Source: JBBRHF01 sp038223055
Lineage (GTDB): Bacteria; Actinomycetota; Actinomycetes; JACCUZ01
Reading direction: 5' to 3'
Assembly: GCA_038223055.1 (NCBI GenBank)
Contig: JBBRHF010000028.1
Coordinates: forward strand, 1 to 29,823
DNA length: 29,823 bases
Shown piece after piece: positions 5,933 to 14,535 of the stretch; positions within the stretch are counted from its first letter, which is position 1, and each line of letters begins with the position of its first letter. Position numbers and translations under genes: made by a program. A model generated the notes under the pieces. It was not told the origin of the DNA. It saw nothing but the letters and a program-made list of their open reading frames with translations, and did not search any database.

Positions 5933-7822
5933 TCAGCCCGGGTAGACGGGGTCGGACCCGACCCCCAGCGATTCCCAGCCACGGCTGCGGGTGTGCTCCC
6001 AGAGCCGTCCGTTCGCCGTCGCGGCGAGGATGGGACGGGTCACCGGCGCGGCGGCAATGCTTACCAGGCCCGAGGGCGCCAGCTCGAGCGGCGCGACGGT
6101 GAAGCCGGCGGTGTCCAGCACCACCGCGACGTCCGCGTCGGCCCGCAGCTGACCCAGCACGATGAGCGAGATCGCATCGACCCAGGCGACGGCGCGAACC
6201 GCATGCAGATCGGGCAGCACCTCGTGCAGTGCAGCCAGTCGAGCGGGCGAGCCGTCCGGGTCGCTGTGCACTGCTCCGACATAAACCCGGGCGCTGGAGC
6301 CGACCCCGGCGACAACGGCGACCCGGGCACCGTCCCGGGCCAGCCGGACATCGGTGATCCGGCCGGCGGGCAGGGCCGGGACCCCCACTGTGACCGGCCG
6401 ATCCGCGGACCCGGCCGGCAGCACCCACACGCGCCCGGCGTTGCGGTCGACGGCCCACAGGTTGCCGACCTGGTCGAAAGACGGCGCCGCGAGCGATGCG
6501 CCACGCAAGCGGCTGCGCAGCGCGGCACCTTCGACGGTCCGGGTCAGATAGAGCGTGCGCCCGTCAGCGGAGACCGCGGCGACCTGCCGGGCATCCAGCG
6601 AGATCGCCGGGCGCTGAAGCAACACCCGGCCCGCGCCGGCTGCCCCACGCAGGGCGAGGAACGCCGAGCCGGCCAGGCGGCCGATCCGGCCGGCCCGCAC
6701 GAAGTAGACGTCCGGGTTGTCCGCGATGCCGTCCGGGTTGTACGACGCCCAGGCATCGCTTGACTGGCGAGCCGGGGCACCCGTTCCCAGCAGATCGTCG
6801 CCGTCGGCGGTGATCCGCAGCGAGCGCATCTCCGGCAGCTGCTTGAGCGTCCACACCAACTGGGCGGACATCAGCGCGCGGCCGGTCGAGTCGGCCTTCA
6901 ACGCCGCCGCGTCAAGGTGCACCGAGGCGAGCCCGTCGCGGATCGGCACGGAGGACAACGCCAACGCGGTTCCCTGCGGGAAGCCGGTCGTCACCGCGCC
7001 GCGCAGGTCCGCGGTCGGCCCGCGCAGCAACTGCGTCACGAGCTTGGTCGACAGGCCCGGCAGGGCCGGCAAGAAGACCGGATCGGCAACCAACAGCTTC
7101 TTCGACGGGGCCACGAAGTACAGGTTGACCCGCCGGTAGGCGACGCGGACGTCGCTCGGGGTGAGAAGCAGCCCGTCGGCCAGCGCCGCGATGCGCCACT
7201 GGCCCCGAACCCGCGTCATCCGCAACAGGCGCTCCGCCCTGGTGCTGCCAGCCGAGGGCCGGTAGAGGCCCTCCCCGTCGATACGGGCGACCTCGACTCC
7301 GCTGACCACGACGGAGCCGTCTGAACGCGATTCGACAGTGAACGGCGCCTCGGCCGGATCGTAGACGACGGTGCCGGAACCTGCCTTCCACCGCTGGCGG
7401 GCCGGCGACGCCAGGTAGGTCCTCGCCACCGCGTGGTCACCGCGGAAGTCAGCGCCGGCCTGAAGGAAGCCCCGGACGACGTCCTCGGGGGTCGCCCCCG
7501 GCTTCGGCGGGGCGGCGATGACCTGGATCGCGGCGTCCCGAGGGTTGGCCTGTAGGTCGCGCCCTTCCCGCACCGGCCCCGAGTCCGGGATCGATGCGCA
7601 CGCCGCCAGGACACCGGCCGCAAGCAGCGCGACCGCCAGCCGAAACGCGCGAGCCGACCGGGCCGGGCGAGCCCGACCACCCGGTCCACCCGATCCACCC
7701 GGTCCACCCGGTCCACCCGATCCACCCGATCCACCCGGTCCACCCGATCCACCCGATCCACCCGATCCACCCGGTCCAGCCGACGGCAGCGGCGCGATCG
7801 CCAACATCCGTCGCCCAGCCAC
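5933..7822 (-). CDS. lpqB: Lipoprotein LpqB, accessory to the MtrAB system
   Basis: Exported lipoprotein that in Actinobacteria is encoded after mtrAB and affects MtrB signalling. The lipobox is VLAAC, preceded by the hydrophobic LAVALLAAG. A GerMN domain follows (VNLYFVAPSKKLLVADP through LKQLPEMRSLRI), then a long beta-propeller-like C-terminal half. About 630 aa matches the family. I prefer GTG 7822, which has GAGGAG six nt upstream; ATG 7840 and 7843 are alternatives and overlap the mtrB stop (7833-7835). In either case about 70 residues precede the lipid-modified Cys. They include a run of Gly-Gly-Ser/Pro triplets from a 9-bp DNA repeat, which is very unusual for the n-region of a signal peptide. 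There is no ATG, GTG or TTG in frame between the repeat and the hydrophobic core. Confidence 0.9.
   Translation of the reverse strand: MAGRRMLAIAPLPSAGPGGSGGSGGSGGPGGSGGSGGPGGPGGSGGPGGRARPARSARAFRLAVALLAAGVLAACASIPDSGPVREGRDLQANPRDAAIQVIAAPPKPGATPEDVVRGFLQAGADFRGDHAVARTYLASPARQRWKAGSGTVVYDPAEAPFTVESRSDGSVVVSGVEVARIDGEGLYRPSAGSTRAERLLRMTRVRGQWRIAALADGLLLTPSDVRVAYRRVNLYFVAPSKKLLVADPVFLPALPGLSTKLVTQLLRGPTADLRGAVTTGFPQGTALALSSVPIRDGLASVHLDAAALKADSTGRALMSAQLVWTLKQLPEMRSLRITADGDDLLGTGAPARQSSDAWASYNPDGIADNPDVYFVRAGRIGRLAGSAFLALRGAAGAGRVLLQRPAISLDARQVAAVSADGRTLYLTRTVEGAALRSRLRGASLAAPSFDQVGNLWAVDRNAGRVWVLPAGSADRPVTVGVPALPAGRITDVRLARDGARVAVVAGVGSSARVYVGAVHSDPDGSPARLAALHEVLPDLHAVRAVAWVDAISLIVLGQLRADADVAVVLDTAGFTVAPLELAPSGLVSIAAAPVTRPILAATANGRLWEHTRSRGWESLGVGSDPVYPG
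7680..7778. repeat. 9-bp tandem repeat x11 inside lpqB
   Basis: Eleven units of CCCGGTCCA or CCCGATCCA. On the coding strand each unit encodes Gly-Gly-Pro or Gly-Gly-Ser, giving a flexible collagen-like stretch ahead of the LpqB lipobox. The period keeps frame, so copy-number change would alter only length. Confidence 0.95.
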
Positions 7823-7832
7823 CCCGGACTCC

Positions 7833-9440
7833 TCAGGCATCACTCACCCCGGCCCGATCGACGCGACGGTGAGCCTGCCCCACGGCCAAGGTCCGGCGCC
7901 GGCGCCACGAGTCGCCCGGCTCCAGCGGGATCGGTGACCGCTCGAGCTCGACACCGGTGTGTCGCGGGACGGTGAGCCGGAACTGCGAGCCCCGCCCGCT
8001 CTCCCCCCAGGCCTGCAGCCAGCCACCATGCAGGTGCGCGTCCTCCATCGCGATCGCCAGGCCCAGGCCGGTGCCGCCCGTGGCCCGGGCCCGCGCCGGG
8101 TCGGCCCGCCAGAACCGGTTGAACACCATCGTGGCCGCCACCGCGTCCAGACCCACCCCATGGTCGCGTACGGCGATGGCGACCGCCTGGTCGTCCTGCG
8201 CCACCCGGACTTCGATGGGCCGGCCCTCGCCGTGCTCGATCGCGTTGACCATCAGATTGCGCAGCACCCGCTCGATCCGCCGGTCATCGACGTCGGCGAA
8301 GCACGGGTACCGCGGCGCGGACAGCGTGACCGTGCTGCCGCGCCGCTCCGCGAGCGGCTCGGTGTCCTCGATGACCCGGGCGGCCACCAGACGCAGGTCG
8401 GTGGGCTCGGCCTCCAGGGCCGCGGCACCCGCGTCGTAGCGGCTGATCTCCAGCAGGTCGGCGAGCAGCGCCTCGAACCGGTCGAGCTGGGTCTGCAGCA
8501 GCTCGGCGCTGCGCTGGGCGGCCGGGTCGAAGTCGGCCCGCGATTCGTGCAGCACGTCGGCAGCCATCCGCACGGTCGTGAGCGGGGTGCGTAGCTCGTG
8601 CGACACGTCGGACACGAACCGGCGCTGCACCCGGGAGAGGTCTTCGAGCTGGCGAATCTGGCGTTGCAGGCTGATCGCCATCTTGTTGAACGACGCAGCG
8701 AGGCGGGCCAGATCGTCCTCCCCGCGCACCCGCATCCGCTCCTCGAGCCGCCCGGACGCGAGGCGCTCGGCGATCCGCGCGGCCATCCGTACCGGCGTCA
8801 CCACCTGACGCGTGACAATCCAGGCGATACCGCCGACAAGGAGCACCAGACCGAGGGCGGCGAGGGCGAGCGTGCGGCGCACAAGGTCGAGGGAGGCCGT
8901 CTCGGCGTCCAGCGGAAACACGAAGTACAGCTCGTAGACCCCGACCGTCGGCACGACCACCGGCGAGCCGATGACGACGGCCGGCACCGATCGGCCCGCC
9001 TCGGTCACGGACGCGTAGGTGAAGCGCTGCGCGCTGTCCGAGCCCACGGCGCGAGACAGCCGCGACGGGATCGAGTCAGGCCCGATGTCGGGAGAAGACG
9101 AAACGCCCAGCGGGGCGAGCGGTGAGGTCAGGTCCGGACCGCGTTGCAGGACGATCTCGTTGGCGCCGGCCGGTCCCCCGCCGTTGGCGAGAGACTCGAC
9201 CAGGTCGCGCACCAGCGTGTCGAACACGGACGGGTCGGACCGGTCGGCGGAGTCGAACGCCTCCTGCGCCGTGCGGCTGCCGGTCGCCGCCTCGGCTAGC
9301 GCGGCGTGCACCTTGGCGTCCAGCAGGCCGCTGGCGATCCGGCTGACCAGGAAGTTGCCGAGCACCGCGATGACCACCAGTGAGAGCACGATGGTGGTCG
9401 TCACGACCCGCAGCTGCAGAGAGCGGCGCCACCCCGCCAC
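7833..9440 (-). CDS. mtrB: Sensor histidine kinase MtrB
   Basis: Membrane sensor kinase partner of MtrA, which controls cell division and cell-wall genes in Actinobacteria. Two TM segments (VVTTTIVLSLVVIAVLGNF and LALAALGLVLLVGGIAWIV) flank an extracytoplasmic domain of about 180 residues. A HAMP region follows (RIAERLASGRLEERMRVRG), then the phospho-acceptor box DVSHELRTPLTTVRM. The ATPase boxes are NLMVNAIEH (N), DHGVGLD (G1) and GGTGLGLAI (G2). GTG 9440 starts just before WRRSLQLRVV, which is also near the start of the mycobacterial protein. The frame stays open upstream with no ATG/GTG/TTG until ATG 9671, deep inside mtrA. A CTG at 9534 overlapping the mtrA stop is possible, so the basic N-terminus may be longer than given here. 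Confidence 0.93.
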   Translation of the reverse strand: MAGWRRSLQLRVVTTTIVLSLVVIAVLGNFLVSRIASGLLDAKVHAALAEAATGSRTAQEAFDSADRSDPSVFDTLVRDLVESLANGGGPAGANEIVLQRGPDLTSPLAPLGVSSSPDIGPDSIPSRLSRAVGSDSAQRFTYASVTEAGRSVPAVVIGSPVVVPTVGVYELYFVFPLDAETASLDLVRRTLALAALGLVLLVGGIAWIVTRQVVTPVRMAARIAERLASGRLEERMRVRGEDDLARLAASFNKMAISLQRQIRQLEDLSRVQRRFVSDVSHELRTPLTTVRMAADVLHESRADFDPAAQRSAELLQTQLDRFEALLADLLEISRYDAGAAALEAEPTDLRLVAARVIEDTEPLAERRGSTVTLSAPRYPCFADVDDRRIERVLRNLMVNAIEHGEGRPIEVRVAQDDQAVAIAVRDHGVGLDAVAATMVFNRFWRADPARARATGGTGLGLAIAMEDAHLHGGWLQAWGESGRGSQFRLTVPRHTGVELERSPIPLEPGDSWRRRRTLAVGQAHRRVDRAGVSDA

Positions 9441-9529
9441 GGACCGGCGGCGGCCCCGACGCAGAGCAAGGCGCGCCCGCTGGGCGGCTCGCTCCAGGCG
9501 CCCCGGTGCCGGCGGGTCGGTCGGGGTGG

Positions 9530-10216
9530 TCAGGCGGGGCCTGCCTTGTAGCCGACCCCTCGCACCGTGACCACGACCTCGGGTCGCTCGGGGTCCCTCT
9601 CGACCTTGGAGCGCAGCCGCTGCACGTGCACGTTGACCAGGCGGGTGTCGGCAGCGTGGCGATAACCCCACACCTGCTCGAGGAGGACCTCACGGGTGAA
9701 GACCTGCCACGGCTTGCGGGCCAGCGCCACGAGCAGGTCGAACTCGAGGGGCGTGAGCTGGATCGACCCCCCGTCGCGCTTGACGGAGTGGCCGGCGACG
9801 TCGATCACGAGGTCGCCGATCTCCAACAACTCGGGCGCCGGGTCCTCGGACCGGCGCAGGCGGGCCCGGACGCGGGCCACGAGCTCGCCGTTCTTGAACG
9901 GCTTGACGACATAGTCGTCGGCCCCGGACTCAAGCCCGTGCACGATGTCGATCGTGTCGCTCTTGGCGGTGAGCATGACGATGGGTACGTCGGACTCGGC
10001 CCGGATCGCGCGGCACACATCGATGCCATTGAGGCCCGGCAGCATCAGGTCCAGCAGCACGACGTCGGGCTTGTGCTCGCGGAACGCCGCCAACGCATGG
10101 TCACCGTGGGCGCACAGCGCCGGGTCGAAGCCCTGCCCTCTGAGCACGATGCCGAGCATCTCCGCAAGCGGGGTGTCGTCATCGACGATGAGCACGCGTC
10201 CCTTCATGTGTCTCAT
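9530..10216 (-). CDS. mtrA: Response regulator MtrA (OmpR/PhoB family)
   Basis: DNA-binding regulator of 228 aa, close to Mycobacterium MtrA along its length. The receiver domain has RVLIVDDDTPLAEML, the phospho-acceptor Asp in VVLLDLMLPG, and the Lys in DYVVKPFKNGELVARVRARL. The winged-helix domain has LTPLEFDLLVALARKP, VLLEQVWGYRHAADTRLVNV and ends VTVRGVGYKAG. The start is ATG 10216 (MRHMKGR); ATG 10207 is also possible, and the frame extends to 10249. No clear Shine-Dalgarno sequence precedes either start. The start lies inside a perfect 15-bp palindrome. It is divergent from the DUF7847-like gene with only 64 bp between, so the two promoters must overlap. Confidence 0.96.
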   Translation of the reverse strand: MRHMKGRVLIVDDDTPLAEMLGIVLRGQGFDPALCAHGDHALAAFREHKPDVVLLDLMLPGLNGIDVCRAIRAESDVPIVMLTAKSDTIDIVHGLESGADDYVVKPFKNGELVARVRARLRRSEDPAPELLEIGDLVIDVAGHSVKRDGGSIQLTPLEFDLLVALARKPWQVFTREVLLEQVWGYRHAADTRLVNVHVQRLRSKVERDPERPEVVVTVRGVGYKAGPA

Positions 10217-10228
10217 CGTGACACGATG
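10214..10228. promoter_or_regulatory. Perfect palindrome at the mtrA start (candidate operator)
   Basis: CATCGTG-A-CACGATG is a perfect 7-1-7 inverted repeat that includes the ATG (10216) of mtrA and sits in the 64-bp divergent region. A dimeric regulator bound here would block mtrA and perhaps the opposite gene. It does not look like the direct-repeat sites used by OmpR-type regulators such as MtrA itself. Confidence 0.45.
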
Positions 10229-10280
10229 GAGGCGTTCCTGACGTCGCATCCGCCGCTACCGGCCCACGGGGGCGCCCCGC

Positions 10281-11528
10281 ATGACCGACCAGCCCGACTG
10301 GACCACCCCCAGCGGCGCGTCGCAACCGCCGCCGCCGGACCGGTTCGCCAACCCGGGCTCCGCTCCGACAGGTGGCCCCTCGGCATCCGCCCCGCCGGCG
10401 CAGTCGTGGGGACCGCTTCCCCCGGCATCCGCCGCCCCGCCGGCGCAATCGTGGGGACCGCTTCCCCCGGCGTACGCCGCCGCGCCTGCCGACCAGCAGG
10501 CCTACCAGGCCCCGTGGGCCCCGCCCAGGCCGGGGGTCATCCCGCTGCGCCCGCTCGGCGTCGGGGAGATCCTCGATGGTGCGGTCGCGACTCTGCGGGC
10601 GCACCCCAAGGTGATGATCGGGCTGTCCGCGCTGGTCGCGGTGGCGACCCAGGCGGTGGTCCTTCCGGTGACCTGGCTGCTGCTGCGAGACCTCGGCGAC
10701 ACGAGTTTGGGCACCCCGGGGTCGGACAGCGCGGAGGACGTTCTCAGGATCGTGGGGGGCACGGCCGCCGTGTCGTCCCTCGACGGCATCGTCAGCCTCA
10801 TCGCCCAGCTGATCCTGACCGGCATCCTCACGGTGGTCGTCAGCCGCGCGGTCCTCGGCGAGCCGGTGTCCGCGGCCGAGGCGTGGAGCCGAGCACGCCC
10901 ACGGCTGCCCGCGCTGTTCGGGCTCACCGCGCTGATCTTCCTCGTCGCGGGAATCGCCCTCGCGCTGGGCGTGCTGCCGGGCCTCGCGCTCATCGCGGCC
11001 GGCGGCTCCGCGCTCTCCGTCGTTTTGACTCTCGTGCTCATCGAGTCGGTCCTCCTGGTGGCGGTTGTCTACTTCGCCGTCGTCTTCGCCCTCGCCCCGG
11101 CGTCCGTGGTCTTGGAGCGGCAGGGTGTCGTTGCCTCGTTGCGCCGGTCCCGCGCTTTGGTCAAGACTGCCTGGTGGCGCACCGTCGGACTGCTCGTGCT
11201 GATCCAGGTCATCGGCGCAATCGTGTCCACGGTCCTTTCGCTCCCCTTCCAGGCCGGCTCGTCCTTCACTGACTCCCTCTTCAGCCATGGCGGCGACCAG
11301 AACGACACCGCGTTCGTCTCCCTGCTGATTGTGTCCCTGGGCGCGGTCGTCGGGTCCGCGGTGACCTGGCCGTTCACGGCGGCGGCGACCGTGCTGATCT
11401 ACGTGGACCGCCGGATCCGGCGTGAAGGGCTCGACCTCCAGCTGGCGCGTGCCGCTGGGCTGACGACACCTCCAGGTCACCAGTCCGCAACGCCTGGTGT
11501 GATGCCGCCACAGCCCCACGGCCCATGA
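10281..11528 (+). CDS. Multi-TM DUF7847-like membrane protein with Pro-rich N-terminus
   Basis: Integral membrane protein of 415 aa. A cytoplasmic-looking Pro/Ala/Ser-rich tail (1-90) carries two copies of a 15-residue repeat built around PPAQSWGPLPPA. Next comes GVIPLRPLGVGEILDGA, a motif I associate with the DUF7847/glycerophosphoryl diester phosphodiesterase membrane-domain-like family found beside mtrA in actinobacteria. About six TM segments follow, for example VMIGLSALVAVATQAVVL, LLVAVVYFAVVFALAP and VGSAVTWPFTAAATVLIYVD, then RRIRREGLDLQLARAAG, the conserved end. No catalytic residues are evident; it is a membrane scaffold of unknown function. It heads a run of co-directional genes with a 7-bp gap to the next. 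Confidence 0.8.
   Translation: MTDQPDWTTPSGASQPPPPDRFANPGSAPTGGPSASAPPAQSWGPLPPASAAPPAQSWGPLPPAYAAAPADQQAYQAPWAPPRPGVIPLRPLGVGEILDGAVATLRAHPKVMIGLSALVAVATQAVVLPVTWLLLRDLGDTSLGTPGSDSAEDVLRIVGGTAAVSSLDGIVSLIAQLILTGILTVVVSRAVLGEPVSAAEAWSRARPRLPALFGLTALIFLVAGIALALGVLPGLALIAAGGSALSVVLTLVLIESVLLVAVVYFAVVFALAPASVVLERQGVVASLRRSRALVKTAWWRTVGLLVLIQVIGAIVSTVLSLPFQAGSSFTDSLFSHGGDQNDTAFVSLLIVSLGAVVGSAVTWPFTAAATVLIYVDRRIRREGLDLQLARAAGLTTPPGHQSATPGVMPPQPHGP
10392..10481. repeat. 45-bp tandem repeat x2 in the DUF7847-like gene
   Basis: Two near-identical 45-bp units begin CCGCCGGCGCA at 10392 and 10437, differing at a few positions. Each encodes 15 residues of the Pro-rich tail (PPAQSWGPLPPA plus SAA or YAA). 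It is a recent in-frame duplication. Confidence 0.9.
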
Positions 11529-11535
11529 TGCGCGG

Positions 11536-12261
11536 GTGATGCCGCTCGCCCTGTTCGGGACACCAGTAGGGGTCCCGATCGTTCTCGGCCGGGTGGCCGC
11601 TCGTGACGCCGCACACCACGAGTTGGCCAAACACGCTTATCGCGCAGCCCGGCCTGGCCTGCTCGCGCGGCTAGTCAGCTGGTTGTGGGACTCCCTGGGA
11701 GCCCCGATTGAACGCGCCGCCGGCTCGACCGTCGGGGGCGTGGTCGGGCCCGTCATCATCCTCACTCTGGTGGCAGCGGCGGTCATCGGCCTGCGGGTCA
11801 AGCTCGGCCCGTTGGGCCGGGCGGCGCGGGCCGAGCAGACCCTGTTCCTCGGCCGCGAGCGCACCGCCGCCGAGCACCGCGCCGCCGCCGATCGCCACGC
11901 GGCCCGGGGAGAGTGGGCTGACGCCGTGCGCGAGCGACTTCGCGCCGTGGTCCGGTCGCTGGAGGAGCGCGCCATCCTCGACCCGCGCCCTGGCCGCACC
12001 GCCGACGAGGCGGCGGCTGAGGCGGGCGCCTCGCTGCCCACCTGCGCGGCAGGCCTGCGCGAGGCCGCTCGGCACTTCGACGAGGTCTGGTACGGCGGGC
12101 GCGCCGCGAACTCCGACACCGACGCCCGGATGCGCGCGCTCGACACCCAGGTGAGCGCGACGCGGCCCACCCTCGCAACTGAGAACTCCGGTCCCAATGG
12201 CTGGCCGAAACGTGGGACGGACAGTGAGCCAACCTCCGCGCCGGCGGGTTGGTCCGCGTGA
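11536..12261 (+). CDS. DUF4129 domain membrane protein
   Basis: Protein of 241 aa. The N-terminal part is soluble (DAAHHELAKHAYRAARPG), followed by one TM segment (VVGPVIILTLVAAAVIGLRV), then a cytoplasmic helical domain typical of DUF4129. This contains EHRAAADRHAARGEWADAV, RLRAVVRSLEERAILDPRPG, RTADEAAAEAG and HFDEVWYGGRAA. DUF4129 domains also occur at the C-terminus of transglutaminase-like proteins encoded beside MoxR ATPases. The function is unknown, but the link to MoxR/DUF58 clusters is strong. GTG 11536 is immediately followed by an in-frame ATG 11539, either of which could be used. It overlaps the next gene by GTGA. Confidence 0.85.
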   Translation: MMPLALFGTPVGVPIVLGRVAARDAAHHELAKHAYRAARPGLLARLVSWLWDSLGAPIERAAGSTVGGVVGPVIILTLVAAAVIGLRVKLGPLGRAARAEQTLFLGRERTAAEHRAAADRHAARGEWADAVRERLRAVVRSLEERAILDPRPGRTADEAAAEAGASLPTCAAGLREAARHFDEVWYGGRAANSDTDARMRALDTQVSATRPTLATENSGPNGWPKRGTDSEPTSAPAGWSA

Positions 12262-13459
12262 GCCCCACCGCACCGGGCCCAGCCCGACCGCGGCGCGCCA
12301 TCCGCAAGCCAGCCCTCCGCAGCCCAGCCCTCCGCAGTCCGGCCCTCCGCAGCCCGGCCATCCGCAATCCGTCCATCCGCAATCCGGCCATCGTGGTGCT
12401 CCTCGTGGTGCTGGTCGCCGTGGCGATGGCCGTGCTCGCTGGCGGGTCCACCAGCCGTGCGCTCGATCCCCGCGCCGTAAACCCGTCCGGCACCCGGGCG
12501 CTCGCCCAGGTGCTGCGAGCGCAGGGCGTGACGGTGCGACTGGTCACCTCCACGGCGCGGTTGCTGGACCTGTCCGGTCCGGGCGATCTGGTGGTTGTCG
12601 CCATCCCCGACCGACCCGGCGACACCCAGGCCGCGGCCGTTGCGGCCACCGGCGCGGACCTGGTGCTCGTCGCCGCCCGCGAACCCCGGCGATGGGTCCG
12701 CGGCGTCCGGTCCGCGGAACCGGTGCCGTTCTCGGTCCAGGCGCCCGGCTGCCGGCTGCCCGCCGCCGTTCGCGCCGGTCGCGCCGCCGCCGGCGGCCTC
12801 GGCTATCGGGTTACCTCGGCCGATGCCGACCTGTGCTATGCCCAGGAGGGGCCGGCATCTGTGGTTGTCCTCCGATCGGGATCTCGTACCGTCTGCCTGC
12901 TCGGCACGGGCCGGCCGCTGACCAACGAGCACCTCGACGAGGAGGGCAACGCCGCCCTGGCCCTCGGTCTGCTCGGGGCGCGACCGCAGGTGCTGTGGTT
13001 CCTGCCGGGGCTCGACGACGTGCCCGACAACCAGCGGGTCTCCTTCTACGGACTGGTGCCGCACGGGATCTGGTGGGCGCTGGGCCAGGCTGTCATCGCT
13101 GTCGTACTGCTCGCGCTGTGGCGGGCCCGGCGACTGGGCGCGCTCGTGGTCGAGCCGCTGCCGGTCGTGGTGCGCGCGGCCGAAGCGGTCGAGGGGCGGG
13201 CCCGGCTCTACCGCCGGTCCCGGGCCTGGGGCACGGCCGCGGAGGCGCTGCGAGCGGGGTCGCGGTCGCGGCTCGCGACGCTGCTCGGCCTGCCCCGCCG
13301 GGCCGCGCCCACAACGGTGGTCGACGCCGTCGCCGCCCGTACGTTCCGTGCGGCGGTCGACGTACATGGCCTGCTTTACGGCGCGCCGCCGCCCGACGAT
13401 CGCGCGCTTGTGCGCCTCGCCGATGACCTCGACATCCTCGAGAGGGAGATCCGCCGACC

Positions 13460-13463
<4 letters not shown>
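12258..13463 (+). CDS. DUF4350 domain membrane protein
   Basis: Protein of 401 aa. An Arg/Pro-rich cytoplasmic tail made of 5-residue repeats (ALRSP, AIRNP) is followed by a TM segment (AIVVLLVVLVAVAMAVLAGG). The extracytoplasmic DUF4350 domain starts with LDPRAVNPSGTRALAQVL and includes LDEEGNAALALGLLG and VLWFLPG. A second TM (GIWWALGQAVIAVVLLALW) follows, then a cytoplasmic helical tail. The domain is related to glutamine-amidotransferase-like folds in its first part (RAQGVTV, GDLVVVAIPD). The GTG 12258 start shares GTGA with the DUF4129 stop, and the stop shares ATGA with moxR, so translation is likely coupled. TTG 12249 is an alternative start. Confidence 0.85.
12299..12388. repeat. 15-bp tandem repeat x6 in the DUF4350 gene
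   Basis: Six units of CATCCGCAATCCGGC type (variants CCTCCGCAGCCCAGC) run without gaps. Each encodes five residues (I/L-R-K/S/N-P-A/S), so the cytoplasmic N-tail is a basic, proline-spaced repeat directly before the first TM segment. Copy-number change keeps frame. Confidence 0.93.
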
Positions 13464-14464
<1,001 letters not shown>

Positions 14465-14470
<6 letters not shown>

Positions 14471-14487
14471 CCCGGTGACCCGTGACC
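14465..14487. repeat. 8-bp direct repeat spanning the moxR stop
   Basis: CGGTGACC occurs at 14465-14472 and 14473-14480, followed by CGTGACC. The first copy contains the moxR TGA stop. It is a small example of the stop-codon duplications seen several times in this window. Confidence 0.7.
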
Positions 14488-14535
14488 TGGCGACGTGGTG
14501 ACCCCGCCCATGGCCCCAGCACAGGTGGGTGAGCG

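Noticed and set aside
7680..7778. CRISPR array or collagen gene
   Set aside because: The units are contiguous 9-mers without spacers and lie in frame inside lpqB; it is an in-gene repeat.
9380..11272. 630-codon plus-strand frame opposite mtrA and the DUF7847-like gene
   Set aside because: Long antisense frames are expected in GC-rich DNA; it crosses two well supported genes and has no domain.
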